Positions 25,910 through 34,461 of a stretch of 64,000 nucleotides of DNA are shown one piece after another. Position 1 is the stretch's first letter; each line of letters starts with the position of its first letter. The position numbers and the translations under genes were made by a program. Source of the stretch: Microvirga sp. 3-52 (GTDB taxonomy: Bacteria > Pseudomonadota > Alphaproteobacteria > Rhizobiales > Beijerinckiaceae); NCBI RefSeq assembly GCF_018383585.1, contig NZ_JAHAMK010000002.1, positions 235,396-299,395 on the forward strand, read 5' to 3'. The notes beneath the pieces are model-generated. The model saw only the letters and a list, made by a program, of their open reading frames with translations, made no database searches and had not been told where the DNA came from.

Positions 25910-27006
25910 GCTTGATGGCCCCGGACGACATCATCCTCGAAGGCATCGATCTGAAGAAGCATTTCGGCGGCGGCGGATTGCTGTCCTCGCCGACGATCGT
26001 ACGAGCCGTCGACGGCGTATCGCTGAGCATTCGGCGCGGTGAGACCTTCGCCGTCGTGGGCGAGTCCGGCTGTGGCAAGTCCACCTTGGGGCGCCTCCTG
26101 CTGCGCCTGATCGAGGCGACTGACGGCGACGTGCGCTATGAGGGCCGCTCGATTCTGAAGCTCGACAAGAGAGAGTTGCGGAAGCTGAGGCGCGAGCTGC
26201 AGATCATCTTCCAGGATCCCTACGCCTCGCTCAACCCGCGTATGAACGTAGGCGACATCATCGCCGAGCCCATCTGGCTGCACAATCTCGCCGCCGGGCG
26301 GGAGAAGCGCGAGCGCGTGGCCGATCTCATGCACACGGTCGGCCTGCTGCCGACCCATGCGGACCGCTATCCGCACGAATTCTCCGGCGGCCAGCGCCAG
26401 CGCATCGGCATCGCCCGGGCGCTCGCGGGCGATCCGAAGCTGATCGTGGGCGACGAGCCGGTCTCGGCTCTCGACGTGTCGATCCAGGCGCAGATCATCA
26501 ACCTGCTCGAGGATCTGAAGGACCGTTTCGGCCTGACCCTCGTCATCGTGGCGCATGACCTTGCCGTCATCCGTCACATGAGCGACAGAGTCGCCGTGAT
26601 GTATCTCGGAGAGATCGTGGAACTGTCGGACACGGATGCGCTCTTCGACAATCCACTGCATCCCTACACCCAGGCGCTGCTCGCCGCGATCCCGGTTCCG
26701 AGCCCGACGAACCGCCAGCCGAAGGCGCTGCTCCAGGGCGACGTGCCGAGTCCGGCCGCGCCGCCGTCCGGCTGCCGCTTCCATACCCGCTGCCCCCATG
26801 CCCGTGCGGTGTGCAAGGAGCAGCACCCTGCTCTTGAAGCCGCGCCCGATGGTCGGCAGGTGGCCTGCCATTTCTGGCGGGAAATCCAGGGATCGGGCGC
26901 CGGCTCCATCAGCGCACCACCCCCGAGCGCTGCGCTCGCCAAGCGCCTGGCGCTCTACCGAACTTGGCGCGAACGGCAGGATAAGCCCGTCGCGACGAGC
27001 CCCTGA
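25906..27006 (+). CDS. Dpp/Opp-type peptide importer ATPase, DppF-like
   Basis: A 366-residue ATPase. Walker [10 protein letters not shown] at residues 52-60, signature FSGGQRQR, Walker B LIVGDEP and C-terminal [18 protein letters not shown] 25906 overlaps the stop of the preceding ATPase (ATGA) and gives family length; open frame upstream belongs to the overlapping gene. It forms the second nucleotide-binding subunit of the importer. After it come binding protein and permeases. A tail of about 40 residues after the Cys motif is longer than in E. coli DppF. Confidence 0.88.
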
Positions 27007-27047
27007 ACCAGAAGACGATATCCAGAGGACGATTGGAGGACGACAGA

Positions 27048-28547
27048 ATGAAGAAGAGACTGCTCCTTGCCTTGGCCGCCGGGCTCATGATGACCACCGC
27101 GGCCTCTGCACAAACCCTGCGCATCGGCCTGAACGAAGATCCCGATGTGCTCGATCCGCACCGCGCGCGCACCTTCGTCGGGCGCATCGTGTTCACGTCG
27201 CTGTGCAACAAGCTCGTCGACATCACGCCCGACCTGAAGTTCACACCCGAACTCGCCACCGAATGGCAATGGGGCGACGACGGCAAGTCGCTGACCTTCA
27301 AGCTGCGTCCGGGGGTGAAATTCCATGACGGTGAGCCACTGAATGCGGCTGCCGTGAAGGCCAATATCGACCGCGCCCGCACCCTGCCGGACTCGTTGCG
27401 CAAGAGCGAGCTGACCTCCGTGGACAATGTCGAGGCGGTCGACGATCTGACCGTGAAGGTCAACCTCTCCCGCGCCGATGCGACCCTGCTCTCCCAGCTC
27501 TCCGATCGCGCCGGCATGATCATGTCACCGAAAGCGCTGACCTCAGCCGATTTCGGCCAGAAGCCGGTCTGCTCGGGCCCCTACAAATTCGTCGAGCGCG
27601 TACAGAACGACCGCATCGTGCTGGAGAAGTTCGCCGACCACTGGGACGCCAAGAACTTCAACTTCGAGCGCATCGTATTCCAGCCCATTCCGGACACGAC
27701 CGTGCGTCTCGCCAACCTGCGCTCGGGCAATCTCGACCTTATCGAGCGCCTGGCGCCGAGCGACGTTCCCGCGGCCAAAAGCGACGCCAACCTGGTCTTC
27801 GCGCCGGTCTCGGGCATCGGCTATCAGGGCCTGACCATCAACACCAACAACGGCGAGCGCGCCAAGAGCCCCCTCGGCAAGGACAAGCGCGTCCGGCAAG
27901 CCTTCGAACTCTCCATCGACCGCAACGTCATCAACGAGGTGGTCGGAGCGGGAATCTATCCGCCGGCCGGGCAGCCCTTCCCGGAGGCCAGCCCCTACAA
28001 CAATCCGAAATTCGGTCCGACCACCCGCGACGTCGCAAAGGCCAAGCAGCTTCTGAAGGAGGCCGGGGTCGACCGGGTGAAGTTCGAGCTGACCTTCGGC
28101 ACGAGCACCACGACCCAGCAGATCGCCGAAATCATCCAGGCCATGGCGGCCGAGGCCGGCTTCGACATCTCGCTGCGTCCGACCGAGTTCGCCGCCATGC
28201 AGAAGGAGGCTCAGGCCGGCAATTTCGACGTGAACGTGATCGGCTGGTCCGGGCGCGTCGATCCGGACGGCAACATCCACGCCTTCGTCACCTGCAAGGG
28301 TGCGCTCAACGACGGCCGCTACTGCAACGAGCAGGTCGACAAGCTCTTGAACGATGCCCGCGTCACCAATGACGAGGCTAAGCGCAAGCAGCTCTACGAT
28401 GCCGCACAGGAAATCCTGAAGCAGGACCTGCCGATCATCTACACCTACTACCAGCCCTGGCCCTTCGTTCACACGAAGAAGGTCCAGAACTTCAAGCCCT
28501 ATCCGGACGGCATGATCCGCCTGCAGGGCGTGAAGTTCGCCTCCTGA
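27048..28547 (+). CDS. Dpp/Opp-family periplasmic binding protein
   Basis: A 499-residue family 5 binding protein. The Sec signal peptide MKKRLLLALAAGLMMTTAAS is followed by AQT, the likely cleavage site. The mature region opens with LRIGLNEDPDVLDPHRART, the usual family start. ATG 27048 follows GGAGGA. Members bind peptides, glutathione, nickel or sugars; the neighbouring gamma-glutamyl hydrolase points to gamma-glutamyl peptides or glutathione, which is inference. A hairpin follows the stop, which probably favours higher expression of this gene than of the permeases. Confidence 0.9.
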   Translation: MKKRLLLALAAGLMMTTAASAQTLRIGLNEDPDVLDPHRARTFVGRIVFTSLCNKLVDITPDLKFTPELATEWQWGDDGKSLTFKLRPGVKFHDGEPLNAAAVKANIDRARTLPDSLRKSELTSVDNVEAVDDLTVKVNLSRADATLLSQLSDRAGMIMSPKALTSADFGQKPVCSGPYKFVERVQNDRIVLEKFADHWDAKNFNFERIVFQPIPDTTVRLANLRSGNLDLIERLAPSDVPAAKSDANLVFAPVSGIGYQGLTINTNNGERAKSPLGKDKRVRQAFELSIDRNVINEVVGAGIYPPAGQPFPEASPYNNPKFGPTTRDVAKAKQLLKEAGVDRVKFELTFGTSTTTQQIAEIIQAMAAEAGFDISLRPTEFAAMQKEAQAGNFDVNVIGWSGRVDPDGNIHAFVTCKGALNDGRYCNEQVDKLLNDARVTNDEAKRKQLYDAAQEILKQDLPIIYTYYQPWPFVHTKKVQNFKPYPDGMIRLQGVKFAS

Positions 28548-28555
28548 ACGACAAT

Positions 28556-28583
28556 GTGTGCCCGGTTTCATGACCGGGCACAC
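28556..28583 (+). terminator. Post-binding-protein hairpin (partial terminator or mRNA stabiliser)
   Basis: GTGTGCCCGGT and ACCGGGCACAC form a perfect 11-base-pair stem with the loop TTCATG, 9 bases after the binding-protein stop. A pyrimidine-rich stretch with CTTCTTT follows. In ABC operons such stems lower readthrough into permeases or protect the upstream mRNA from 3' decay. Confidence 0.65.
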
Positions 28584-28617
28584 CCCTGCCCTTCTTTGAT
28601 ATGGGTTCCACGAGCTG

Positions 28618-29565
28618 ATGCTGCGCTACATCGGACGACGAATACTGATTGCCATCCCGACGCTGATCATCGTGTCGCTCCTCGTCTTCGCCCTGCAGAA
28701 GCTTCTGCCCGGCGACCCGGTTCTCACCATGGCAGGCGAGGAGCGCGACCCGCAGGTGCTCGCCTATCTGCGTGAGAAGTACCGCCTGGATGATCCCATC
28801 CCGGTGCAGTACTTCGCGTGGATCGGCTCCGCACTGACCGGCAATCTCGGGATATCCCTACGCACCGACATCCCGGTGCTCGACCTGATCCTCAGCAAGC
28901 TGCCCGTGACCCTCGAGCTCGCCATCATGGCGATGATCGTGGCGCTTGCCATCGGCATTCCCACGGGCATCATCTCGGCCGTGAAGAAGGGAACGGCGGT
29001 CGACTACACGGCCAACGTGATCGCCCTGTCGGGATTGTCTATTCCCAATTTCTGGCTCGGCATCATGCTCATCATGCTGATCTCGGTGCGCTGGCAGCTC
29101 CTGCCCGCCTCCGGCTATGTGCCGCCAACCGAGGATCTATGGCTCAACATCAAGACCATGCTCATGCCGGCCTTCGTGCTCGGCACGGGTTTAGCCGCGA
29201 GCCTCATGCGCCACACCCGCAGCGCCATGCTCGGCGTCATGCGGTCCGACTACATCCGCACCGCCCGCGCCAAGGGACTTCTGTCCCGGAAGGTTATCCT
29301 GAAGCACGCCCTGCGCAACGCGCTCGTGCCCATCGTGACGCTCTCTACCCTGCTCTTCGGGGAGTTGCTGGCGGGTGCCGTCCTCACGGAGCAGATCTTC
29401 ACCATCCCGGGCTTCGGCAAGCTCATCGTTGATGCGGTGTTCAATCGTGACTACGCGGTGGTGCAGGGCGTCGTCCTCTGTACGGCCGTCGGCTTCATCT
29501 TCATGAACCTTCTGGCCGATGTCCTTTACGTCCTCGTCAATCCCCGCCTGAGGCACGCCGCATGA
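28618..29565 (+). CDS. Dpp-type permease, DppB-like
   Basis: A 315-residue inner-membrane protein with the typical N-terminus of this family (MLRYIGRRILIAIPTLIIVS) and about six membrane spans. The ATPase-contact segment around RTARAKGLLSRKVILKHALRN is well conserved. It partners the DppC-like permease at 29562-30437, whose start overlaps its stop by 4 bases. It follows the binding protein after a hairpin. Substrate specificity lies mainly in the binding protein. Confidence 0.9.
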   Translation: MLRYIGRRILIAIPTLIIVSLLVFALQKLLPGDPVLTMAGEERDPQVLAYLREKYRLDDPIPVQYFAWIGSALTGNLGISLRTDIPVLDLILSKLPVTLELAIMAMIVALAIGIPTGIISAVKKGTAVDYTANVIALSGLSIPNFWLGIMLIMLISVRWQLLPASGYVPPTEDLWLNIKTMLMPAFVLGTGLAASLMRHTRSAMLGVMRSDYIRTARAKGLLSRKVILKHALRNALVPIVTLSTLLFGELLAGAVLTEQIFTIPGFGKLIVDAVFNRDYAVVQGVVLCTAVGFIFMNLLADVLYVLVNPRLRHAA

Positions 29566-30437
29566 CCGCCACAGCCGCTATCGCCGACGAGGTCGCGCTG
29601 CCCAAGAAGCGCAGCCGCGTCCTCGCCAAGTTCCTGAAGAACAAGAGTGCCGTACTCGGCGGCGCCATCGTCCTGTTCTTCGTTCTCGCTGCCCTCATTG
29701 GGCCTTATCTCGCGCCCTACGACCCGATCAAGCCGAGCTTCACCAGCATCCGGAAGATGCCGTCGGCTCTGTTCTGGTTCGGCACGGACGAACTCGGGCG
29801 CGATGTGTTTTCGCGCATGCTCTGGGGCGCCCGTGCCTCGATCATGGCGGGTGTCGTTTCAGTCTTCATCGCCATCGTGCTTGGCGTGCCGTTCGGCCTC
29901 GTCGCCGGCTATTTCGGCGGCTTGATCGATGCCGCGATCTCCCGCGCCACCGACGCCATGCTGGCAATCCCCTTCCTCATCTTCGCCATCGCGCTCGCGG
30001 CATTTCTCGGGCCGAGCCTCACCAACGCCATGATCGCCATCGGTCTGTCCGCCATGCCGATCTTCATCCGCCTTACCCGCGGACAGGTGCTGACCGTGAA
30101 AGCGGAGGATTACGTGGAAGGCGCGCGCGCCATCGGTCTGCCCGATTTCTGGATCCTGGTGCGCTACGTTCTCCCGAACGTTCTGCCGCCGATCCTGGTC
30201 CAGGGTACGCTGACCATCGCGACCGCCATCATCGCTGAGGCGAGCCTGTCCTTCCTCGGCCTCGGCCAGCAGCCGCCCAATCCCTCCTGGGGCTCCATGC
30301 TCAACACGGCGAAGAACTTCATGGACCAGGCTCCCTGGATGTCGATCTTCCCCGGCTCGGCGATCTTCCTGATCGTGCTCGGATTCAATCTCCTCGGCGA
30401 CGGCCTGCGCGATGCGCTCGATCCCCGCGAACAGTAA
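29562..30437 (+). CDS. Dpp-type permease, DppC-like
   Basis: A 291-residue inner-membrane permease. The N-terminal OppC_N-type segment (KFLKNKSAVLGGAIVLFF) leads to GTDELGRDVFSRMLWGAR, the hallmark of DppC/OppC, and later EGARAIGLPDFWILVRYVLP is the ATPase-contact loop. It completes the importer of 24848-30437. The gamma-glutamyltransferase-like gene begins 27 bases downstream on the same strand. Confidence 0.9.
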   Translation: MTATAAIADEVALPKKRSRVLAKFLKNKSAVLGGAIVLFFVLAALIGPYLAPYDPIKPSFTSIRKMPSALFWFGTDELGRDVFSRMLWGARASIMAGVVSVFIAIVLGVPFGLVAGYFGGLIDAAISRATDAMLAIPFLIFAIALAAFLGPSLTNAMIAIGLSAMPIFIRLTRGQVLTVKAEDYVEGARAIGLPDFWILVRYVLPNVLPPILVQGTLTIATAIIAEASLSFLGLGQQPPNPSWGSMLNTAKNFMDQAPWMSIFPGSAIFLIVLGFNLLGDGLRDALDPREQ

Positions 30438-30464
30438 CAATAACACCAACTTCGGATGAGACAT

Positions 30465-32258
30465 ATGTTTACGACCCGGCCAGAGATCCTCGGCACCTTC
30501 GGCATCGTCACCTCGACCCATTGGCTCGCCTCCGCGGCAGGCATGTCGATGCTCGAGAAAGGCGGCAATGCCTTTGACGCCTGCGTTGCCTCCGCGTTCG
30601 TGCTTCAGGTCGTCGAACCACATCTGGTGGGCCCATCCGGTGAGGTGCCTGCGGTGTTCTACTCGGCCAAGACCAAGAAGATCGAAGTGCTCTGCGGCCA
30701 GGGCACGGCCCCGAAAGGCGCCACCATCGCGCACTACAGGAACGAGGGCCTCAAGCTCATCCCGGGCAACGGCATGCTCGCCACCGTCGTGCCCGGCGCA
30801 TTCGATGCCTGGATGCTGCTTCTGCGCGACCATGGCCTTCTCTCGCTGAGGGAGGTGCTGGAGCCTGCCATCTACTACGCCGAGCAGGGTCATCCCCTGC
30901 TGCCGCGCGTCTCCGACACCATCAAGGGCCTCAAGGAATTCTTCGAAACCGAATGGCCGACCTCCGCTGCCGTATTCCTGCCCGGCGGCGAGGTGCCGAA
31001 GCCCCGCCAGCTCTTCCGCAACCCGCAGCTTGCCGATACCTGGAAGCGCATCATCCGTGAGGGCGAGGCCAAGGGCAGTGACCGCGAGGCCCAGATCGAA
31101 GCGGCGCGCAACGCCTTCTACAAAGGCTTCGTGGCCGAGGCCATCGATGCCTTCGTGCGCAAGACCGAAGTCATGGACCAGAGCGGCTCACGCCACCGCG
31201 GCGTGCTGACCGGCGATGACATGGCAAAGTGGTCCGCAAGCTACGACGCTCCCCAGACCTACGACTACCACAATTACCGGGTGAACAAGATCAGGCCCTG
31301 GGGCCAGGGCCCGGTCTTCCTGCAGACACTGGCGCTCCTGAAGGGCTTCGATCTCGCCGCCATGGGGCCGACCAGCGCCGAGTTCATCCACATCATTACC
31401 GAGGCCAAGAAACTCGCCTTTGCCGACCGCGAAGCCTATTACGGTGATCCTGATTTCGTGGATGTTCCCATCGAGACCTTGCTGTCGGATGCCTATAACG
31501 ACGAGCGTCGCAAGCTCATCGGCGACAAGGCCTCGTTCGAACTGCGCCCCGGCCGCATCGAAGGTTACGAGACCCAGGTCGACCGCACCCTTGAGGCCCT
31601 GCGCAACCTCTCGACGACGAACCGGGAGGTGACGGGCGGCGAGCCGACGCTTGCTTCCATGCGGTCGGCACGTCGCGGCGATACGGTGCATATCGACGTG
31701 GTAGACCGCTTCGGCAACATGATCGCCGCCATGCCCTCGGGCGGCTGGCTGCAATCTTCGCCGGTCATTCCCGAGCTCGGCTTCATGCTCAACTCGCGCG
31801 CCCAGATGTTCTGGCTCGAAGAGGGCCTGCCGGCCAGCCTCGCGCCGGGCAAGCGCCCGCGCACGACGCTCACCCCGACCCTCGCGGAGAAGGACGGCCA
31901 GCCCTACATGGTCTTCGGCTCACCCGGTGGCGACCAGCAGGAGCAGTGGCAGCTCCTTCTTTTCCTGCGCCATGCCCACCATGGCCTGAACCTGCAGGAA
32001 GCCATCGACCAGCCGATGTCGCACACGGCGCACTTCCCCTCCTCGTTCTATCCGCGCGAGCAGAAGCCCGGCCACCTCATGGCCGAGGAGACCTATGGCG
32101 CCGAGGTGCTCGACGAACTGCGCGCACGCGGCCATGAAGTCGAGGTCGCGCCTGCCTGGACGGTCGGTCGCCTCGTCGCGGCAAGCCGGGACAAGGATGG
32201 ATTGCTGCACGGCGCCGCTACGCCGCGCCTCATGCAGGCCTACGCGGTCGGTCGTTGA
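30465..32258 (+). CDS. Gamma-glutamyltransferase-family Ntn hydrolase, leaderless
   Basis: A 597-residue member of the GGT family, which cleaves gamma-glutamyl bonds (for example in glutathione) and self-processes before a catalytic Thr. The likely nucleophile is Thr407 in RRGDTVHIDVVD, corresponding to the TTH site of E. coli GGT; the second Thr is Val here. The N-terminus (MFTTRPEILGTFG) has no signal peptide, unlike periplasmic GGT, so it acts on imported substrate in the cytoplasm. ATG 30465 follows GGATGAG; 30456 is an alternative. It follows the importer and precedes a DUF1028 gene. Transfer versus hydrolysis cannot be told. Confidence 0.85.
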   Translation: MFTTRPEILGTFGIVTSTHWLASAAGMSMLEKGGNAFDACVASAFVLQVVEPHLVGPSGEVPAVFYSAKTKKIEVLCGQGTAPKGATIAHYRNEGLKLIPGNGMLATVVPGAFDAWMLLLRDHGLLSLREVLEPAIYYAEQGHPLLPRVSDTIKGLKEFFETEWPTSAAVFLPGGEVPKPRQLFRNPQLADTWKRIIREGEAKGSDREAQIEAARNAFYKGFVAEAIDAFVRKTEVMDQSGSRHRGVLTGDDMAKWSASYDAPQTYDYHNYRVNKIRPWGQGPVFLQTLALLKGFDLAAMGPTSAEFIHIITEAKKLAFADREAYYGDPDFVDVPIETLLSDAYNDERRKLIGDKASFELRPGRIEGYETQVDRTLEALRNLSTTNREVTGGEPTLASMRSARRGDTVHIDVVDRFGNMIAAMPSGGWLQSSPVIPELGFMLNSRAQMFWLEEGLPASLAPGKRPRTTLTPTLAEKDGQPYMVFGSPGGDQQEQWQLLLFLRHAHHGLNLQEAIDQPMSHTAHFPSSFYPREQKPGHLMAEETYGAEVLDELRARGHEVEVAPAWTVGRLVAASRDKDGLLHGAATPRLMQAYAVGR

Positions 32259-32270
32259 GGAGCATGGGTC

Positions 32271-32996
32271 ATGACTTGGTCGATCCTCGCCAAAGATCCT
32301 GAGACCGGCGCCTTCGGCGTTGCGGTAACCACCAAGTTCTTCGCCGTGGGAGCGCTCTGCCCCCACGGTGCGGCACGGATCGGTGCACTTGCCACGCAGG
32401 CGCTCGTGAATCCCCTTTACGGCCCCGATGGCATCCGGCTCTTGGCCGAGGGACGAGGCGCGGAGGACATTGTTGCGATCCTCACTGCTCAGGACCCTGG
32501 CCACGGCTCCCGCCAGCTCCATGTGATCGACCGTGATGGCCGCACGGCAGCCCATACGGGCCAGGACTGCATCGATTGGTGCGGGCATCTCACGGATGAG
32601 GGTGTCTCGGTCGCCGGCAACATGCTGGTGGGCCCATCTGTCATCGAAGCGACGCTCGAAACCTACAAGCGGCGCGTGGACCTGCCCTTCGCGGATCGTC
32701 TCATGAGTGCGCTCGATGCAGGGCAGGTCGAAGGCGGGGACAAGCGCGGCAAGCAATCTGCCGCCATCAAGATCTGGCGCGACGAGCCCTATCCCGTGCT
32801 CGACCTGCGCGTCGACGACCATCCCGAACCTCTGGCTGAGATGCGCCGGCTCTACGGCGTCGCTCATGAGCGTTTTCTCGCTTTCATGGATGCGATGGCC
32901 ACTCGCGCCAATCCCGGCGGGATCACGGATCGGGCCTGGATTGACGAGAGAGCCCGCGGTTATCAGGCGCAGCAAGCGGGGCGCGACCCGCAGTAG
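32271..32996 (+). CDS. DUF1028 family protein (putative Ntn-type hydrolase)
   Basis: A 241-residue protein with the DUF1028 pattern: N-terminal MTWSILAKDPETGAFGVAVT, then ATQALVNPLYGPDG and SVAGNMLVG. The family is predicted to have an Ntn-hydrolase-like fold; its reaction is not established as far as I know. It starts 12 bases after the gamma-glutamyltransferase-like gene with GAGGAG upstream, so the two are surely co-expressed. This pairing suggests that it acts on the same imported compound or on a product such as a gamma-glutamyl or cyclic derivative. That is inference. Confidence 0.85.
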   Translation: MTWSILAKDPETGAFGVAVTTKFFAVGALCPHGAARIGALATQALVNPLYGPDGIRLLAEGRGAEDIVAILTAQDPGHGSRQLHVIDRDGRTAAHTGQDCIDWCGHLTDEGVSVAGNMLVGPSVIEATLETYKRRVDLPFADRLMSALDAGQVEGGDKRGKQSAAIKIWRDEPYPVLDLRVDDHPEPLAEMRRLYGVAHERFLAFMDAMATRANPGGITDRAWIDERARGYQAQQAGRDPQ

Positions 32997-33064
32997 GACA
33001 GCCTTGCAACAGTCTCACTTGCCGCGGGATTGAAAAGATCCTACGGCCATCATGCTATTCAGCG

Positions 33065-33928
33065 ATGGACCTTCAGATGTTTGGTATCCCCCTGTTCGAT
33101 CTGGCATGGCTTGTGGTGGCGCTCCTGGCGGCCGGCGCCATCACCGGCCTGCTTGCCGGCGTCTTCGGCGTCGGCGGCGGCGCGGTCGCCGTGCCGATCC
33201 TCTACGAGCTCTTCCGCATCCTGGAGGTGCCCGAGGAAGTCCGCATGCCGCTCTGCGTCGGAACCTCGCTCGCCATCATCATCCCGACCTCCATCCGCTC
33301 CTTCAATGCCCACAGAGCCAAAGGCGCGGTGGACATGACGATCCTGAGGGTCTGGGCCGTGCCCGTGGTGCTCGGCGTCGTCGTCGGCAGCGTCATCGCC
33401 CGCTACGCGCCGGCCGACCTGTTCAAGACCGTCTTCGTGGTGGTGGCCGGCCTCTCGGCGATCCGTCTGCTCTTCGGCAAGGACACCTGGCGCTTCGGCC
33501 TCGACATGCCGGCCAAGCCCATCATGGTGGCCTACGGCTGGCTCATCGGCATCCTCTCGGCGCTCATGGGGATCGGGGGCGGGCAGCTCTCCAACCTGTT
33601 CATGACCTTCTACAACCGCCCGATCCATCAGGCGGTGGCGACCTCGTCAGGCCTCGGCATCCTGATCTCGATTCCCGGTGCCCTCGGCTACATCTATGCC
33701 GGGTGGCCGCACATGGCCGATTACCCGGACGTGATCGCCTTCCAGCCGCCACTGGCTCTCGGCTACATCTCGCTCCTGGGTTTCGTGCTGTTCATCCCCA
33801 CCAGCACCTGGATGGCGCCTGTCGGCGCGCGGCTGGCGCACCGTCTCTCCAAGCGTCGGCTCGAGGTGGCCTTCGGCATCTTCCTCCTCCTCGTCTGCGC
33901 ACGCTTCGCCGCAAGCCTGCTGGTTTGA
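33065..33928 (+). CDS. TSUP-family permease (TauE/SafE-like)
   Basis: A 287-residue integral membrane protein with about eight hydrophobic segments and two internal repeats: GLLAGVFGVGGGAVAVPIL near residue 30 and SALMGIGGGQLSNLF near residue 165 are the paired signature of the TSUP family. Known members export sulfite, sulfoacetate or other sulfur-containing and small organic anions. Nothing around it fixes the substrate. It follows DUF1028 after 68 bases and could be co-transcribed with the gamma-glutamyl operon, in which case export of a sulfur compound from glutathione breakdown is a possible reading. Confidence 0.85.
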   Translation: MDLQMFGIPLFDLAWLVVALLAAGAITGLLAGVFGVGGGAVAVPILYELFRILEVPEEVRMPLCVGTSLAIIIPTSIRSFNAHRAKGAVDMTILRVWAVPVVLGVVVGSVIARYAPADLFKTVFVVVAGLSAIRLLFGKDTWRFGLDMPAKPIMVAYGWLIGILSALMGIGGGQLSNLFMTFYNRPIHQAVATSSGLGILISIPGALGYIYAGWPHMADYPDVIAFQPPLALGYISLLGFVLFIPTSTWMAPVGARLAHRLSKRRLEVAFGIFLLLVCARFAASLLV

Positions 33929-33972
33929 GTTCGCAAGAAGCCTTAAGCTGCGGCCCGAACGGAGGCACGGCG

Positions 33973-34443
33973 ATGGATAATTCGACGGCAGGCCCTCTCC
34001 ACGCTTATCTGGCCGGGACCGGACGGGATGGTCAGGGACGTCTTGCGGCCGATGTCCTCGGCTATCCCGACGAGCGATTGGAAGAGGTGCACGACTACAT
34101 CCAGTGGCTGTTTCCGCTTCCGACCCGGAGCGGCGCCCAGCCTGAAGCCCCTGTTCTGACGCAGGTCGAGATTGAGGCGATCAGGGCCGACCGGAGCGCG
34201 CAGGACACTCTGAAACGAGCCGCCGAGCGGATGCTAAGGTTCTATCAGGATGCACATTGGTGGCTCACCTCGTACGATCATAACCATCTGCGCATCACCC
34301 GGATCATCCATAGCCTCCGAATTCTCACCGGTCCGGAGGAAGCTCAGCGCTTTCACAGGATCATATTGGATCTGAACGGCGGGGCAGGATCGCCCGTCAA
34401 CGCACGCAGCCTTGAATACTGGTCAGACGCCGCAGGCGCGTGA
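33973..34443 (+). CDS. Opioid growth factor receptor (OGFr)-like domain protein
   Basis: A 156-residue soluble protein. The core FYQDAHWWLTSYDHNHLRIT and the preceding DYIQWLFPLPTRS match the conserved OGFr N-terminal domain found in animals and in scattered bacteria. No signal peptide or membrane span is seen. GGAGG precedes ATG 33973 by 7 bases. Its bacterial role is not known. It follows the TSUP permease by 44 bases on the same strand and is convergent with the ABC exporter at 34462. Confidence 0.8.
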   Translation: MDNSTAGPLHAYLAGTGRDGQGRLAADVLGYPDERLEEVHDYIQWLFPLPTRSGAQPEAPVLTQVEIEAIRADRSAQDTLKRAAERMLRFYQDAHWWLTSYDHNHLRITRIIHSLRILTGPEEAQRFHRIILDLNGGAGSPVNARSLEYWSDAAGA

Positions 34444-34461
34444 CCTCGTCAGGCCTTCGCC

